From Oscillospiraceae bacterium (GTDB lineage Bacteria; Bacillota; Clostridia; Oscillospirales; Ruminococcaceae), in the NCBI GenBank assembly GCA_025757845.1, contig CP107211.1, forward strand, positions 248,001 to 312,000: a stretch of DNA of 64,000 bases, given 5' to 3'. A program made the position numbers and the translations under genes. The number at the start of each line of letters is the position of its first letter. Within the stretch, counting starts at the first letter, position 1. This document shows, one piece after another, positions 25,471-33,624 of this stretch. The notes under the pieces are model-generated. The model saw only the letters and a program-made list of their open reading frames with translations, had not been told where the DNA came from and did not search any database.

Positions 25471-25771
25471 TTCTGGTTGTGTGGGCTTAAAGCGGAGAAT
25501 GCACTCACCCTTTACTCACCCTTTTGCCATGAGAATGCAGCAGGATGTACAAATTTACATAGAAGCGCAAATGACATAGCAACGATGAATATAAGGATAT
25601 ATGAAGTGGTATCAGGATACGTTGCAGGCAGTGCAAACTCCGATACCTAACTTCATATAAAATACGCTCCTTACACGTTTTTTGGGCATAACAATACATC
25701 TATCATTATACGCAAAGCACCGGGGGAGCGCAAGCGTTTTGGCAAGATTGGCCCTTTGGGGCAGACAAAAA
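25471..25771. other. Gene-free stretch, probable right edge of the fic/kinase island
   Basis: No gene is supported. Two near-repeated short motifs (CTCACCCTTTA and CTCACCCTTTT, about 25505-25525) occur. Base composition shifts from AT-rich to GC-rich near 25720, which suggests the island boundary. Confidence 0.35.
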
Positions 25772-25804
25772 GCCCGCCGGGGAGCAAGGCATCCCCCGAC
25801 GGGC
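25772..25804 (-). terminator. Terminator of the HIT gene
   Basis: On the minus strand a GC-rich stem (25793-25804 with 25772-25782) is followed by TTTTTG, 16 nt after the HIT stop codon. Confidence 0.8.
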
Positions 25805-25819
25805 CGGGACAGGTGAAAA

Positions 25820-26239
25820 TTACAGCAGCTTTGCGCGCAGGTCGGCGATCATGGCGTCGTACTCGGCGTCGGTCAGCAGCACCTTGGGCAGGCTGTCGCT
25901 GAAGGGCTGGCCCCAGCTCACGCCGCCCTTGTACTTGGGCACGATGTGCACATGCACATGGGGCATGCCGTCGCCGTAGGTGGCGTAGTTGATCTTGTCC
26001 GGGTGGTACAGCTCATCCAGGACCTTCGCCACCTTGGCCACGTCGGCAAAGTAACCGGCGTTCTCCTCCGGGGTCAGCTGGAAGTACTCGGTCTTGTGGC
26101 CCTTGAAGGCCACCACGCAGCGGCCCTTGTTCTTCTGGTCGCGGAACAGGTATACGATGCTGTAGGGCAGCTCGCAGACATCCAGCATCAGAGCCTTGCG
26201 CTTTTCGTTGTCTTTTTCACAGTAAAAACATTCAGCCAT
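25820..26239 (-). CDS. HIT-family nucleotide hydrolase
   Basis: The 139-residue protein carries the histidine triad HVHVHIVPK, an N-terminal CFYC pair and the GCVVAFKGH-like strand (RCVVAFKGH), as in Hint-type purine nucleoside phosphoramidases. It probably cleaves dinucleotide polyphosphates or adenosine phosphoramidates. AGAGAGG precedes the ATG. Confidence 0.9.
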   Translation of the reverse strand: MAECFYCEKDNEKRKALMLDVCELPYSIVYLFRDQKNKGRCVVAFKGHKTEYFQLTPEENAGYFADVAKVAKVLDELYHPDKINYATYGDGMPHVHVHIVPKYKGGVSWGQPFSDSLPKVLLTDAEYDAMIADLRAKLL

Positions 26240-26719
26240 GGGGAATACCTCTCTTCTCTCAAAACATAAAGCGGTGCGGCACCGCTTGCGATGCAGGAAT
26301 GAAGCCCCGGCTTGTAGTACAAACCCGGTACGGTTTCAGTATACATCCCGCCCAGTAAAATGCAAGGAACTTTTCCCACCCGGCGGCAATTTTGGCGGCC
26401 TGTACAAACCGGATGACGCTGCTTTGTGCGGTTTTTCGGCTCGAAGGGGCAAAAACGCGCCGCTGATGCCTCGTCGATAGAAGCGGACCTGACCCGGCGA
26501 AATACATCCATCGACCGACGTGTGATGTCAGACCGAAATGCGGCCGCCGGGCCGGGCACATCCGGATGGGCAGAAGAACGGAGTTTGTGAAAAAATCATA
26601 CAAAACCTTCTTTATTTTGTCATAACTCTCCAGTATAATAAAAGATGGAGAGCCTTTTTGACACATGGCCTGCCGCAAGCGCGGCGGCCATTGGATAGAC
26701 CAGACGGGAGGAAACCTTT
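26240..26719. other. Intergenic region between HIT and the two-component system
   Basis: No gene is supported. It contains a perfect 9-bp hairpin (AAGCGGTGC-G-GCACCGCTT, 26269-26287) and a consensus -10 TATAAT at 26634-26639 for the plus-strand regulator; a good -35 is not obvious. The remainder shows nothing I can name. Confidence 0.45.
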
Positions 26720-27418
26720 ATGGCAAACGAAAAGATCCTTGTGGTGGATGATGACGCCAACATCTGTGAGCTGCTGCGCCTGTACCTGACCAAGGAGGGC
26801 TATCAGGTCACCACGGCCGGCGACGGCGAGGAGGGCCTGGAAAAGTTCAATCAGATCAAGCCCGACATGGTGCTGCTGGATGTGATGATGCCCCGGATGG
26901 ACGGCCTGGAAGTGTGCCGCCGCATCCGCAAGGCGGGCAATACCCCGGTGATGATGCTCACCGCCAAGGGCGAGACCTTTGACAAGGTGCTGGGCCTGGA
27001 GCTGGGCGCCGACGATTACATGGTCAAGCCCTTTGACGCCAAGGAAGTGGTGGCCCGCATCAAGGCGGTGCTGCGCCGCTGCCAGACCACCTCGGCTGCA
27101 GCCGAGAGCACCGAGGGCGTGATCGAGTTCGACAACCTGCGCCTGGACATGAACAGCTATGAGCTGCGGGTCAAGGGCAAGGTGGTGGAGGCTCCGCCCA
27201 AGGAGCTGGAACTGCTCAACTGCCTGGCTTCCCACCCCAACCGTGTGTACACCCGCGACCAGCTGCTGGACGAGGTGTGGGGCTTTGAGTATTACGGCGA
27301 CAGCCGTACCATCGACGTGCACGTCAAACGCCTGCGCGAAAAGCTGGCCGGTGCTTCCGACAAGTGGGAGCTGAAAACCGTGTGGGGCGTGGGCTATAAA
27401 TTCGAGGTGCGTCAGTAA
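26720..27418 (+). CDS. OmpR/PhoB-family response regulator
   Basis: The 232-residue protein has a receiver domain with the acidic pair VVDDD, phosphoacceptor D54 in VLLDVMMP and conserved K in VKPF, then a winged-helix effector domain ending KTVWGVGYKFE. Its stop overlaps the sensor kinase start (TAATG), so the pair is cotranslated. The signal is unknown; neighbours do not reveal it. Confidence 0.95.
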   Translation: MANEKILVVDDDANICELLRLYLTKEGYQVTTAGDGEEGLEKFNQIKPDMVLLDVMMPRMDGLEVCRRIRKAGNTPVMMLTAKGETFDKVLGLELGADDYMVKPFDAKEVVARIKAVLRRCQTTSAAAESTEGVIEFDNLRLDMNSYELRVKGKVVEAPPKELELLNCLASHPNRVYTRDQLLDEVWGFEYYGDSRTIDVHVKRLREKLAGASDKWELKTVWGVGYKFEVRQ

Positions 27419-28938
27419 TGCGCAAGAGTATCTCGACGGCATTCTTCTCGCTGGTGTCCACCCTGATGGTGCTGGGCATCGTGCTGATGGGCTGTTCGGA
27501 ATGGGTGCTGTTCAAGAATTATTTTGCCCGGGACCGCTATGAGACGCTGGACCAGGTGGTGGGGGTCACCCGCCGCACGGCCCAGTATCTGGCCCAGCAG
27601 GCGGCGCTGCCGGAGGGCGACGAGCTGGACGCCCTGAACACCAAGCTGGAGATCATCGGCGAGAGCGCGGAGGCCTATCTGTTCTTCACCGACAACGACG
27701 GCCGGGTGCTGATCGCTTCCAGCCCGGAAATGCTCACCGCACAGGCCGTGCCGGATGAGATGATGAAGAAGGCGGCGGCCTCCGGCGCGGACTACTACCA
27801 TGTGTTCGGTACGCTGGATGGGGTGCTGACCGAAAAAAGCTATATCACCGTCAGTGAGATGTGCGACGAGCGCGGCAGCCAGAGCGGCTGGATCTTTTTG
27901 TGCTCCTCCGGCAGGCAGCTCACCGAGTTCAAGCAGCAGTTCTGGTCCAACTTCCTGCTGTCGGCCTGCGTGATGCTGCTGTGCGCCAGCATCCTGACCA
28001 AGCTGTTGATGCGCAAACTCACCGACCCGCTGCAGAAGGTGACCGACGCGGCCCAGCGCTTTGGCGGCGGCGACCTGTCCGTGCGTGTGGAAGGCGTGGA
28101 AGGCGAAGGGGAAGTGGCCGACCTGGCCCGCACCTTCAACCGCATGGCCGACAACATCCAGACCAACGACAACTCCCGGGGCCAGTTCATGGGCAACATC
28201 GCCCACGAGCTGCGCACCCCCATGACCACCATCAAGGGCTTTGTGGACGGCATGCTGGACGGCACCATCCCGCCCGACATGCAGAACCATTATCTGCAGC
28301 TGGTCAGCGAGGAGACGGGCCGTCTGGCCCGTCTGATCCAGAACATGCTGGATCTGTCCAAGCTGGAAAGCGGCGAATATCAGGTCAATGCCCGGATGTT
28401 CAACATCTGGGACACCCTCACCGGCGTGGCGCTCTCGGCCGAGCAGCGCATCAACGACGGCATGATCGAGATCGAGGGCCTGACCATGGACGAAAAGGCG
28501 CTGGTGTACGCCGACCCGGACCTGATCCATCAGGTGGTGTACAACCTGCTGGACAACGCCATCAAGTTCACCCCGGCGGGCGGCACCATCCGCTTCAGCG
28601 TGGAAAAACTGGGCCCGGAAACCGAGATCGCTGTCTGGAACTCCGGTCAGGGCATCAGCCCGGAGGCACTGCCCTATGTGTTCCAGCGCTTCTACAAGGA
28701 GGACCGCTCCCGCGGCCTGCACGCCCGCGGCGCGGGCCTTGGCCTGAACATCTGCAAGGTGCTGGTCAACCTGTCCGGCGGACAGATCCGGGTGGAGAGC
28801 CAGCAGGGCGAGTGGTGCCGGTTCGTATTCACCCTGCCCTCGCAGGCCCCGAACCCCGGCGGCATGAAGCGTCTGCCCGACGAGGCCGGCGGTGCCCCTG
28901 CCGTGGAGGACCCGGCCAGCATGAAACCGGTGGAATAA
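27418..28938 (+). CDS. Membrane sensor histidine kinase
   Basis: The 506-residue protein has a transmembrane helix at about 10-30, an extracytoplasmic sensor of about 150 residues, a second helix near 180-200 (NFLLSACVMLLCASILTKLL) and a HAMP segment. The phosphoacceptor histidine lies in IAHELRTPMTTIKG, and a HATPase domain shows YNLLDNAIKF and GAGLGLNICK. It phosphorylates the preceding regulator. A Pro/Gly-rich tail ends the protein. Confidence 0.95.
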   Translation: MRKSISTAFFSLVSTLMVLGIVLMGCSEWVLFKNYFARDRYETLDQVVGVTRRTAQYLAQQAALPEGDELDALNTKLEIIGESAEAYLFFTDNDGRVLIASSPEMLTAQAVPDEMMKKAAASGADYYHVFGTLDGVLTEKSYITVSEMCDERGSQSGWIFLCSSGRQLTEFKQQFWSNFLLSACVMLLCASILTKLLMRKLTDPLQKVTDAAQRFGGGDLSVRVEGVEGEGEVADLARTFNRMADNIQTNDNSRGQFMGNIAHELRTPMTTIKGFVDGMLDGTIPPDMQNHYLQLVSEETGRLARLIQNMLDLSKLESGEYQVNARMFNIWDTLTGVALSAEQRINDGMIEIEGLTMDEKALVYADPDLIHQVVYNLLDNAIKFTPAGGTIRFSVEKLGPETEIAVWNSGQGISPEALPYVFQRFYKEDRSRGLHARGAGLGLNICKVLVNLSGGQIRVESQQGEWCRFVFTLPSQAPNPGGMKRLPDEAGGAPAVEDPASMKPVE

Positions 28939-28942
28939 CCGC

Positions 28943-28984
28943 ACAGCCAGACTGCCCGGACGTCAGGGCGGTCTGGCTGTTTTG
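28943..28984 (+). terminator. Terminator of the two-component operon
   Basis: ACAGCCAGACTGCCC and GGGCGGTCTGGCTGT form a 15-bp stem with one wobble and an 8-nt loop, followed by TTTGT. Confidence 0.82.
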
Positions 28985-28998
28985 TGTTTCAGGAACGG

Positions 28999-29034
28999 AA
29001 AAAGTTCTCTTTTGATGGCAAAAGAGAACTTTTT
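28999..29034. repeat. Perfect 16-bp palindromic intergenic element
   Basis: AAAAAGTTCTCTTTTG-ATGG-CAAAAGAGAACTTTTT is a perfect hairpin with A/T-tract ends. It resembles palindromic repeats scattered between genes in this bacterial group and could act as a second terminator. A further GCGCTC-CGCA-GAGCGC hairpin occurs about 100 bp downstream. Confidence 0.6.
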
Positions 29035-29305
29035 GGGGCGAGCCACCTCGGTTGCTGCGCGACAGCCGCAGGCTGACAGCTGCCGATGCCGGTGCCCGTA
29101 ACGACCCCTCCTGTGAAAAGGCGTTTGGAGCGCTCCGCAGAGCGCGACAAACGCGAATATAAAAATAATTTTTCCGCTATTTATGGCGAAGCGCACGCGA
29201 AGCCATTTCAAATTGTCAATACGCCGCCCGCAGGGCCAAAAGAAAGAGGGCAGATGGACAAATCTATCCAATTACGACTTTTCGGTGAAAAACAGGCTGG
29301 CAGGT
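29035..29305. other. Intergenic region before rpe
   Basis: No gene is supported. It contains short GC-rich inverted repeats (for example near 29130-29147) and low-complexity AT stretches; it is probably part of a composite intergenic repeat with the palindrome at 28999. Confidence 0.35.
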
Positions 29306-29334
29306 TTGATTTTTTGTGCGTTTTCATGTAAACT
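29306..29334 (+). promoter_or_regulatory. Promoter of rpe and the Rnf-like genes
   Basis: TTGATT (29306-29311), 17-bp spacer, TAAACT (29329-29334). A leader hairpin (CCCGGTATT...CCGG paired with CCGG...AATACCGGG, about 29349-29388) follows before the rpe start. Confidence 0.55.
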
Positions 29335-29436
29335 AAAGATATCCATGCCCCGGTATTCCGGAAACCGCAAATCCGGAAAAATACCGGGCCTGTGAGGATA
29401 AAAACTTTTGAATATAACGGAGCGTAACGATATACT

Positions 29437-30087
29437 ATGGCGATTGTAAGTCCTTCGATCCTTTCGGCTGATTTTGGCAAGCTAGGCGCGGACTGCCGCA
29501 CGGTGCTGGACGCCGGTGCACAGATGCTGCACTACGACGTGATGGACGGCCATTTTGTGCCCAACATCAGCTTTGGCGTGCCGGTGCTCAAGAGCCTTCA
29601 CAAGACCCTGCCGGATGCCTTTTACGATGTGCATCTGATGATCAGCCACCCGCTGCAGTACGCAGAACCCTTCATCAAGGCGGGTGCCACCCTGTACAAC
29701 TTCCATCTGGAATGCGAGGACGATATCCAGCAGACGCTGGATGCCGTGAAGGCGCTGGGCTGCAAGACGGGCCTGACCATCAAGCCCGGCACCGCCCCGG
29801 AGGCGCTGGCCCCCTATCTGGACCAGCTGGACCTGGTGCTGGTGATGAGCGTGGAGCCCGGCTTCGGCGGCCAGAAGTTCATGCCCTCGGCACTGGACAA
29901 GCTGCGCTGGCTGAAGGCGGAGCGCGAGAAGCGCGGCCTGCACTATCTGCTGGAAGTGGACGGCGGCGTGGACGACACCACCGCCCCGCTGTGCGTGGAG
30001 GCCGGTGCCGACGTTCTGGTGGCAGGCAGTGCCGTGTTCGGCAAGGACGACATGACCGCCGCCGTGCGCCGTCTGGCTGCCCTGTGA
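29437..30087 (+). CDS. rpe: Ribulose-phosphate 3-epimerase
   Basis: The 216-residue TIM-barrel enzyme shows SPSILSADFGKLG, the metal histidine in HYDVMDGHFVPNIS, MSVEPGFGGQKF and EVDGGVDD. It interconverts ribulose 5-phosphate and xylulose 5-phosphate in the pentose phosphate pathway. Length and all signature motifs are normal for Rpe. Confidence 0.97.
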   Translation: MAIVSPSILSADFGKLGADCRTVLDAGAQMLHYDVMDGHFVPNISFGVPVLKSLHKTLPDAFYDVHLMISHPLQYAEPFIKAGATLYNFHLECEDDIQQTLDAVKALGCKTGLTIKPGTAPEALAPYLDQLDLVLVMSVEPGFGGQKFMPSALDKLRWLKAEREKRGLHYLLEVDGGVDDTTAPLCVEAGADVLVAGSAVFGKDDMTAAVRRLAAL

Positions 30088-30100
30088 GAGGGAGCGTTGT

Positions 30101-31126
30101 ATGGATGAAGCATTGATCCGGGAGCAGGAACAGCAGCTGCAAAAGACCGGAAAATATTACAAGCATATCTGCTGGATGGCGGTGCCGCCGCTGTGCATGG
30201 CCTGCTACCTGTACGGCCTGCGCCCGCTGCTGCTGTGCGGCATTGCTATGCTCACCGGCAACCTGTGCGACCGTCTGGTGTCGCTGCTGCGGCACCGCGT
30301 ATATCAGAACAGCGACCTGTCCAACGAGAGCTTTGCCCTGGTCATCGCCCTGCTGATGCCGGTCACCGTGGACATCTATGTGCTGGTGGCGGCGGTGCTG
30401 GCCGGTGTGCTCATCGGCAAGGAGGTCTTTGGCGGCTACGGCAGCTACCCCTTCAACCCGGCCGCCGTGGGCTATGCCGTGGCGGCAGTGTCCTGGCCGG
30501 AACAGGTGTTCCGTTACCCGCAGCCCTATACGGCCATCCCGCTGTGGGATGCCTCCGGCGTGCCGGTGTCCAGTGCCATTGAGGACACCCTGAGCAGCGG
30601 CGGCATGCTGAACTACAACCCCATTGCCCTGAGCCTGGGCGAATACGCCGCCCCCATGGGCACCGGTGCCGCCCTGGTGCTGCTGGCCTGCGGGCTGTTC
30701 CTGTGGAGCCAGAAGGATGCCCATATGACGGCCTCGGTGAGCTTTCTGGCCACCTGCGCCCTCATCGCCTTCTTCTTCCCGCGGCAGGCGGGTCTGGCAG
30801 AAAGCGATGTGCTGGTCAACGCCCTGCCCCGTCTGCAGTGCGTGCGGGACGAGCTGCTCACCGGCGCGGTGCTGTTCAGCGCGGTGTTCCTCATCAATGA
30901 GCCCTACACCTGTGCCCACCACCGGATGGGACGCATCCTGTACGGTGTGCTGGTGGGCGGGGTAAGCATGGGCTTCCGTTATTACGGCGTGTACGAAACG
31001 GGCGTGTGCTTTGCCGTGCTGGCCGTCAACAGCATCTCGGCATGGATCGACCGCACCGAGGTGCGGCTGTACCGTCTGCTGCACCACCTGCCCGCATCCG
31101 GTGCCGGAAAGGAGGCCGCAGAATGA
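30101..31126 (+). CDS. RnfD/NqrB-like membrane protein
   Basis: The 341-residue protein has about nine hydrophobic helices and the RnfD/NqrB landmarks NESFALVIALLMPVTV, GKEVFGGYGSYPFNPAAVGY and NEPYTCAHH. The usual S(T)GAT motif that carries covalent FMN is not seen; the corresponding region reads DASGVPVSSAIED. Its stop overlaps the next start by ATGA. It heads a D-E-A set lacking RnfB, RnfC and RnfG genes nearby, so a full ferredoxin:NAD complex is not encoded here. Confidence 0.75.
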   Translation: MDEALIREQEQQLQKTGKYYKHICWMAVPPLCMACYLYGLRPLLLCGIAMLTGNLCDRLVSLLRHRVYQNSDLSNESFALVIALLMPVTVDIYVLVAAVLAGVLIGKEVFGGYGSYPFNPAAVGYAVAAVSWPEQVFRYPQPYTAIPLWDASGVPVSSAIEDTLSSGGMLNYNPIALSLGEYAAPMGTGAALVLLACGLFLWSQKDAHMTASVSFLATCALIAFFFPRQAGLAESDVLVNALPRLQCVRDELLTGAVLFSAVFLINEPYTCAHHRMGRILYGVLVGGVSMGFRYYGVYETGVCFAVLAVNSISAWIDRTEVRLYRLLHHLPASGAGKEAAE

Positions 31127-31848
31127 GAAAAGCGACCGCAGAACTGATTTTGAAGGACCCAGACCGCTTTGCCCACCACGACCGCGTGTTCCTGAACAAC
31201 CCCGTGGTCATGCAGGGCATGGGTCTGGCCCCGCTGGTGGTGCTGGCCACCACCGCCCATAACGGTGTGATGCTGGCGGCTGCGGTCACGCTGCTGCTGG
31301 TGCCCTCCCGCGTGCTGGCCTGCCTGCTGAGCCGTCTGTTCCCCCTGAACAGCGAGAATCCGGCCCCGGAAGAACTGCAGAAAAAGCTGCTGCCCCGTGC
31401 GCTGGTGTACAGTCTGAGCGCGTCGGTGGTGTATCTGGCGGCCTATCCCATCCTGAATGCAATGTTCGGCACCAGCCTGCTGACCCTGGGTATCTACCTA
31501 CCCCTGCTGGTGGTGGAGCCGCTGCTGACCTACCGCTTTGGCCGCGTGCAGGAAACGCTGCATAAGGCCGTGTCCAAAGGCCTGCGCATCACGGTGGGCT
31601 ATGCGCTGCTGCTGATGCTGCTGGGCTGCGTGCGCGAGTGGCTGGCACTGGGCACGGTGTTCGGCACCCCGGTGGGGCACCGGGCCGTGCTGCCCATGGC
31701 CGGGATGCCGGCGGGCGGCTTTATCGTGCTGGGCGTGCTGTGCGCCGTGTGGCGTGCACTGGCAGCCCGGCGCAAGGCCTATCTGGTACGGGAAGCGCGC
31801 AGCCTTGTGGATGTGCATGCACAGAAGGAGGCGGACGGCGAGCAATGA
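31123..31848 (+). CDS. RnfE/NqrD-like membrane protein
   Basis: The start at 31123 follows AAAGGAGG and overlaps the previous stop; a longer frame upstream is an artefact. The 241-residue protein has NNPVVMQGMGLAPLVVLATT, matching the NPVLVQLLGLCP-type motif of RnfE/NqrD, and six hydrophobic helices. The family cysteine in LGLCP is alanine here (GLAP). It overlaps the next gene by 4 bp. Confidence 0.72.
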   Translation: MRKATAELILKDPDRFAHHDRVFLNNPVVMQGMGLAPLVVLATTAHNGVMLAAAVTLLLVPSRVLACLLSRLFPLNSENPAPEELQKKLLPRALVYSLSASVVYLAAYPILNAMFGTSLLTLGIYLPLLVVEPLLTYRFGRVQETLHKAVSKGLRITVGYALLLMLLGCVREWLALGTVFGTPVGHRAVLPMAGMPAGGFIVLGVLCAVWRALAARRKAYLVREARSLVDVHAQKEADGEQ

Positions 31849-32456
31849 GAGATGTTGTGAATGCCTGGGTGGTGTTCTTTGGCTATGCGGTGCTGGCCGT
31901 GTTTGCCCAGAATGCCATCTTTACCCGCGCACTGGGCGTGTCCCGTCTGGTGCAGCTGGTGGGGGATGACCGCACCAGCAGCTGGCTGTTCGGCCTGCAG
32001 CTGTGCATCACGCAGGTGCTGGTGGCCCCGCTGACCTGGTATGCCGGCAGCTGGATCGTCTCGCTGGAAAACCGCGCCCAGCTGCGCCCGCTGGTGTATG
32101 TGGCCGCCATTGCCGTGGTCTGCACCGCCGAAGAGCTGGTGCTCGGCCTGGGCCGCCGCCTGCCCCTTGCGGGCAAGCTGCTGCGCATCGTGCCCGTTGC
32201 AGCCCTGAACAGCTGCGTGCTGGGCACCGTGCTGGTGGAGCGCACCCAGAACTTTACGCTGATGCAGAGCCTGGGCTTTGGCCTGGGCAGCGGCGTGGGC
32301 TACCTGCTGGCTGTGCTGCTGGTCACAGAGGCCCAGCACCGCCTGCGCAGCAAGGCTATCCCCTCCGCGTTCCGCGGCCTGCCCATCACGCTGGTGTACA
32401 TCGGTGTGCTGGCGCTGGCCATTTATGGCTTTACCGGCCATTCGGTGATCCTGTAA
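31845..32456 (+). CDS. RnfA/NqrE-like membrane protein
   Basis: The 203-residue protein contains NAIFTRALGVSRLVQLV at the place of the RnfA NFVLxxxLGxCPF motif, again without the cysteine, and LPITLVYIGVLALAIYGF at its C-terminus as in RnfA. Six membrane helices are predicted by eye. In canonical Rnf/NQR the E and A cysteines ligate a membrane iron-sulfur centre. Both are missing in this set, so electron transfer by the usual route is doubtful. Confidence 0.72.
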   Translation: MRDVVNAWVVFFGYAVLAVFAQNAIFTRALGVSRLVQLVGDDRTSSWLFGLQLCITQVLVAPLTWYAGSWIVSLENRAQLRPLVYVAAIAVVCTAEELVLGLGRRLPLAGKLLRIVPVAALNSCVLGTVLVERTQNFTLMQSLGFGLGSGVGYLLAVLLVTEAQHRLRSKAIPSAFRGLPITLVYIGVLALAIYGFTGHSVIL

Positions 32457-32472
32457 AGGGAGGTAAGTCAAA

Positions 32473-33576
32473 ATGGCAAAGTATAAACGTCGGCCCAAGG
32501 TCAAGCGCTACCGCCGCAGCTTTTACAGCCGCGGCATGCGCATCCGCAAGATCGTGGGCATCGTCGTGCTGGTGGCCGTGGTGCTGGCCGCGGCATGGTT
32601 CGCCGCGCCCCATGTGTTGGACTGGGCTACCCACACCTGGTACACCGTGGTCAAGGACCGGGATCTGGAAGCCGAGAGCGCATCCCGCGCGGCGGCATCC
32701 TCCCAGGCAGCGGCTTCGGCAGCCGCGTCGGAGACTGCTTCCTCGGCGGCATCGGAGCCAGAAGAGGACGTCTTTGACGGCAAGGCGATCGTTTCCGGCC
32801 GGTGGGCGGAGCTGGACACGGCGGCCCTCACGGACGATGACACCCTCCGCACCACGGCACAGCAGCTGAAGGCGCAGGGCGTGGAATACGCCGTGCTGAC
32901 CCTGAAAGATGCGGCCGGAAACATCTACTATGCATCGCAGGCGGCGGCTGCGGCGGGCGGCATCGTGGCCGAACCGCTGGACGCCGGGCACATCGCGGCC
33001 ATCCTGCGGGAAGAAAAGCTCATTCCGGTGGCGCAGCTGGCGGCCTTCAAGGACCCCATCTCGCCCCGCACCGACCCCTCCATGGCCATCCACTACAACG
33101 GCAGCGCCCTGTGGCTGGATGCCCAGAAGAACGGCAACCCCTGGCTGAACCCCTATTCCACGGCGGCAGTGGAGTATGTGGGCGACCTGGTGGAAGAGGT
33201 GCAGCAGCTGGGCTTTGAGCAGGTGGTGCTGACCAATGTGCAGTTCCCCAAGCTGAGCAAGAAGCAGGACTACGGTACCACCAACGGGGTCTCCCGTGCC
33301 GACCAGCTGAAGGCGGACATCGCCGCCCTGCAGGACCGTTTGTCGGGCAAGGTGACCCTGTGGTTCAGCTACACGCTGGATCAGTGCAAGAACAGCAGTG
33401 TGGCGCTGGATGTGCCGGCCCTGACCCTGGGCGTGCAGAACCTGCTGGTGACCTCGGACGCGGCCATGGATGCCGATGCCCTGCAGGCGCTGGAAACGGC
33501 GGCCACGGATGCAGGGGTGGAGAACCTGACCGTACACGCCGCAGACCGCTTTGAGACCGGCCGCGTTTCGGGCTGA
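32473..33576 (+). CDS. Membrane-anchored DUF4015-like glycoside hydrolase fold protein
   Basis: The 367-residue protein has a very basic N-terminus, one membrane anchor (about residues 27-46), an Ala/Ser-rich linker (70-95) and an extracellular TIM-barrel-like domain with WLNPYSTAAVEYVGDLVEE and FEQVVLTNVQFP, recalling the DUF4015 putative glycoside hydrolases. A cell-wall or exopolysaccharide substrate is likely but unproven. AGGGAGG precedes the ATG, 16 nt after the RnfA-like gene. Confidence 0.7.
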   Translation: MAKYKRRPKVKRYRRSFYSRGMRIRKIVGIVVLVAVVLAAAWFAAPHVLDWATHTWYTVVKDRDLEAESASRAAASSQAAASAAASETASSAASEPEEDVFDGKAIVSGRWAELDTAALTDDDTLRTTAQQLKAQGVEYAVLTLKDAAGNIYYASQAAAAAGGIVAEPLDAGHIAAILREEKLIPVAQLAAFKDPISPRTDPSMAIHYNGSALWLDAQKNGNPWLNPYSTAAVEYVGDLVEEVQQLGFEQVVLTNVQFPKLSKKQDYGTTNGVSRADQLKADIAALQDRLSGKVTLWFSYTLDQCKNSSVALDVPALTLGVQNLLVTSDAAMDADALQALETAATDAGVENLTVHAADRFETGRVSG

Positions 33577-33624
33577 GTGATGCAGTAATTGTCTTTGATG
33601 ATACGGGAAAGTGAGGAATCGACC

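Noticed and set aside
25426..25650. 74-codon frame after the kinase gene
   Set aside because: It begins inside the terminator hairpin, has no ribosome site and no coding-like composition.
26612..28944. Very long minus-strand frames opposite the two-component system
   Set aside because: They mirror codon positions of the clear response regulator and kinase genes in GC-rich DNA, and have His/Gln/Val-rich low-complexity products with no motif.
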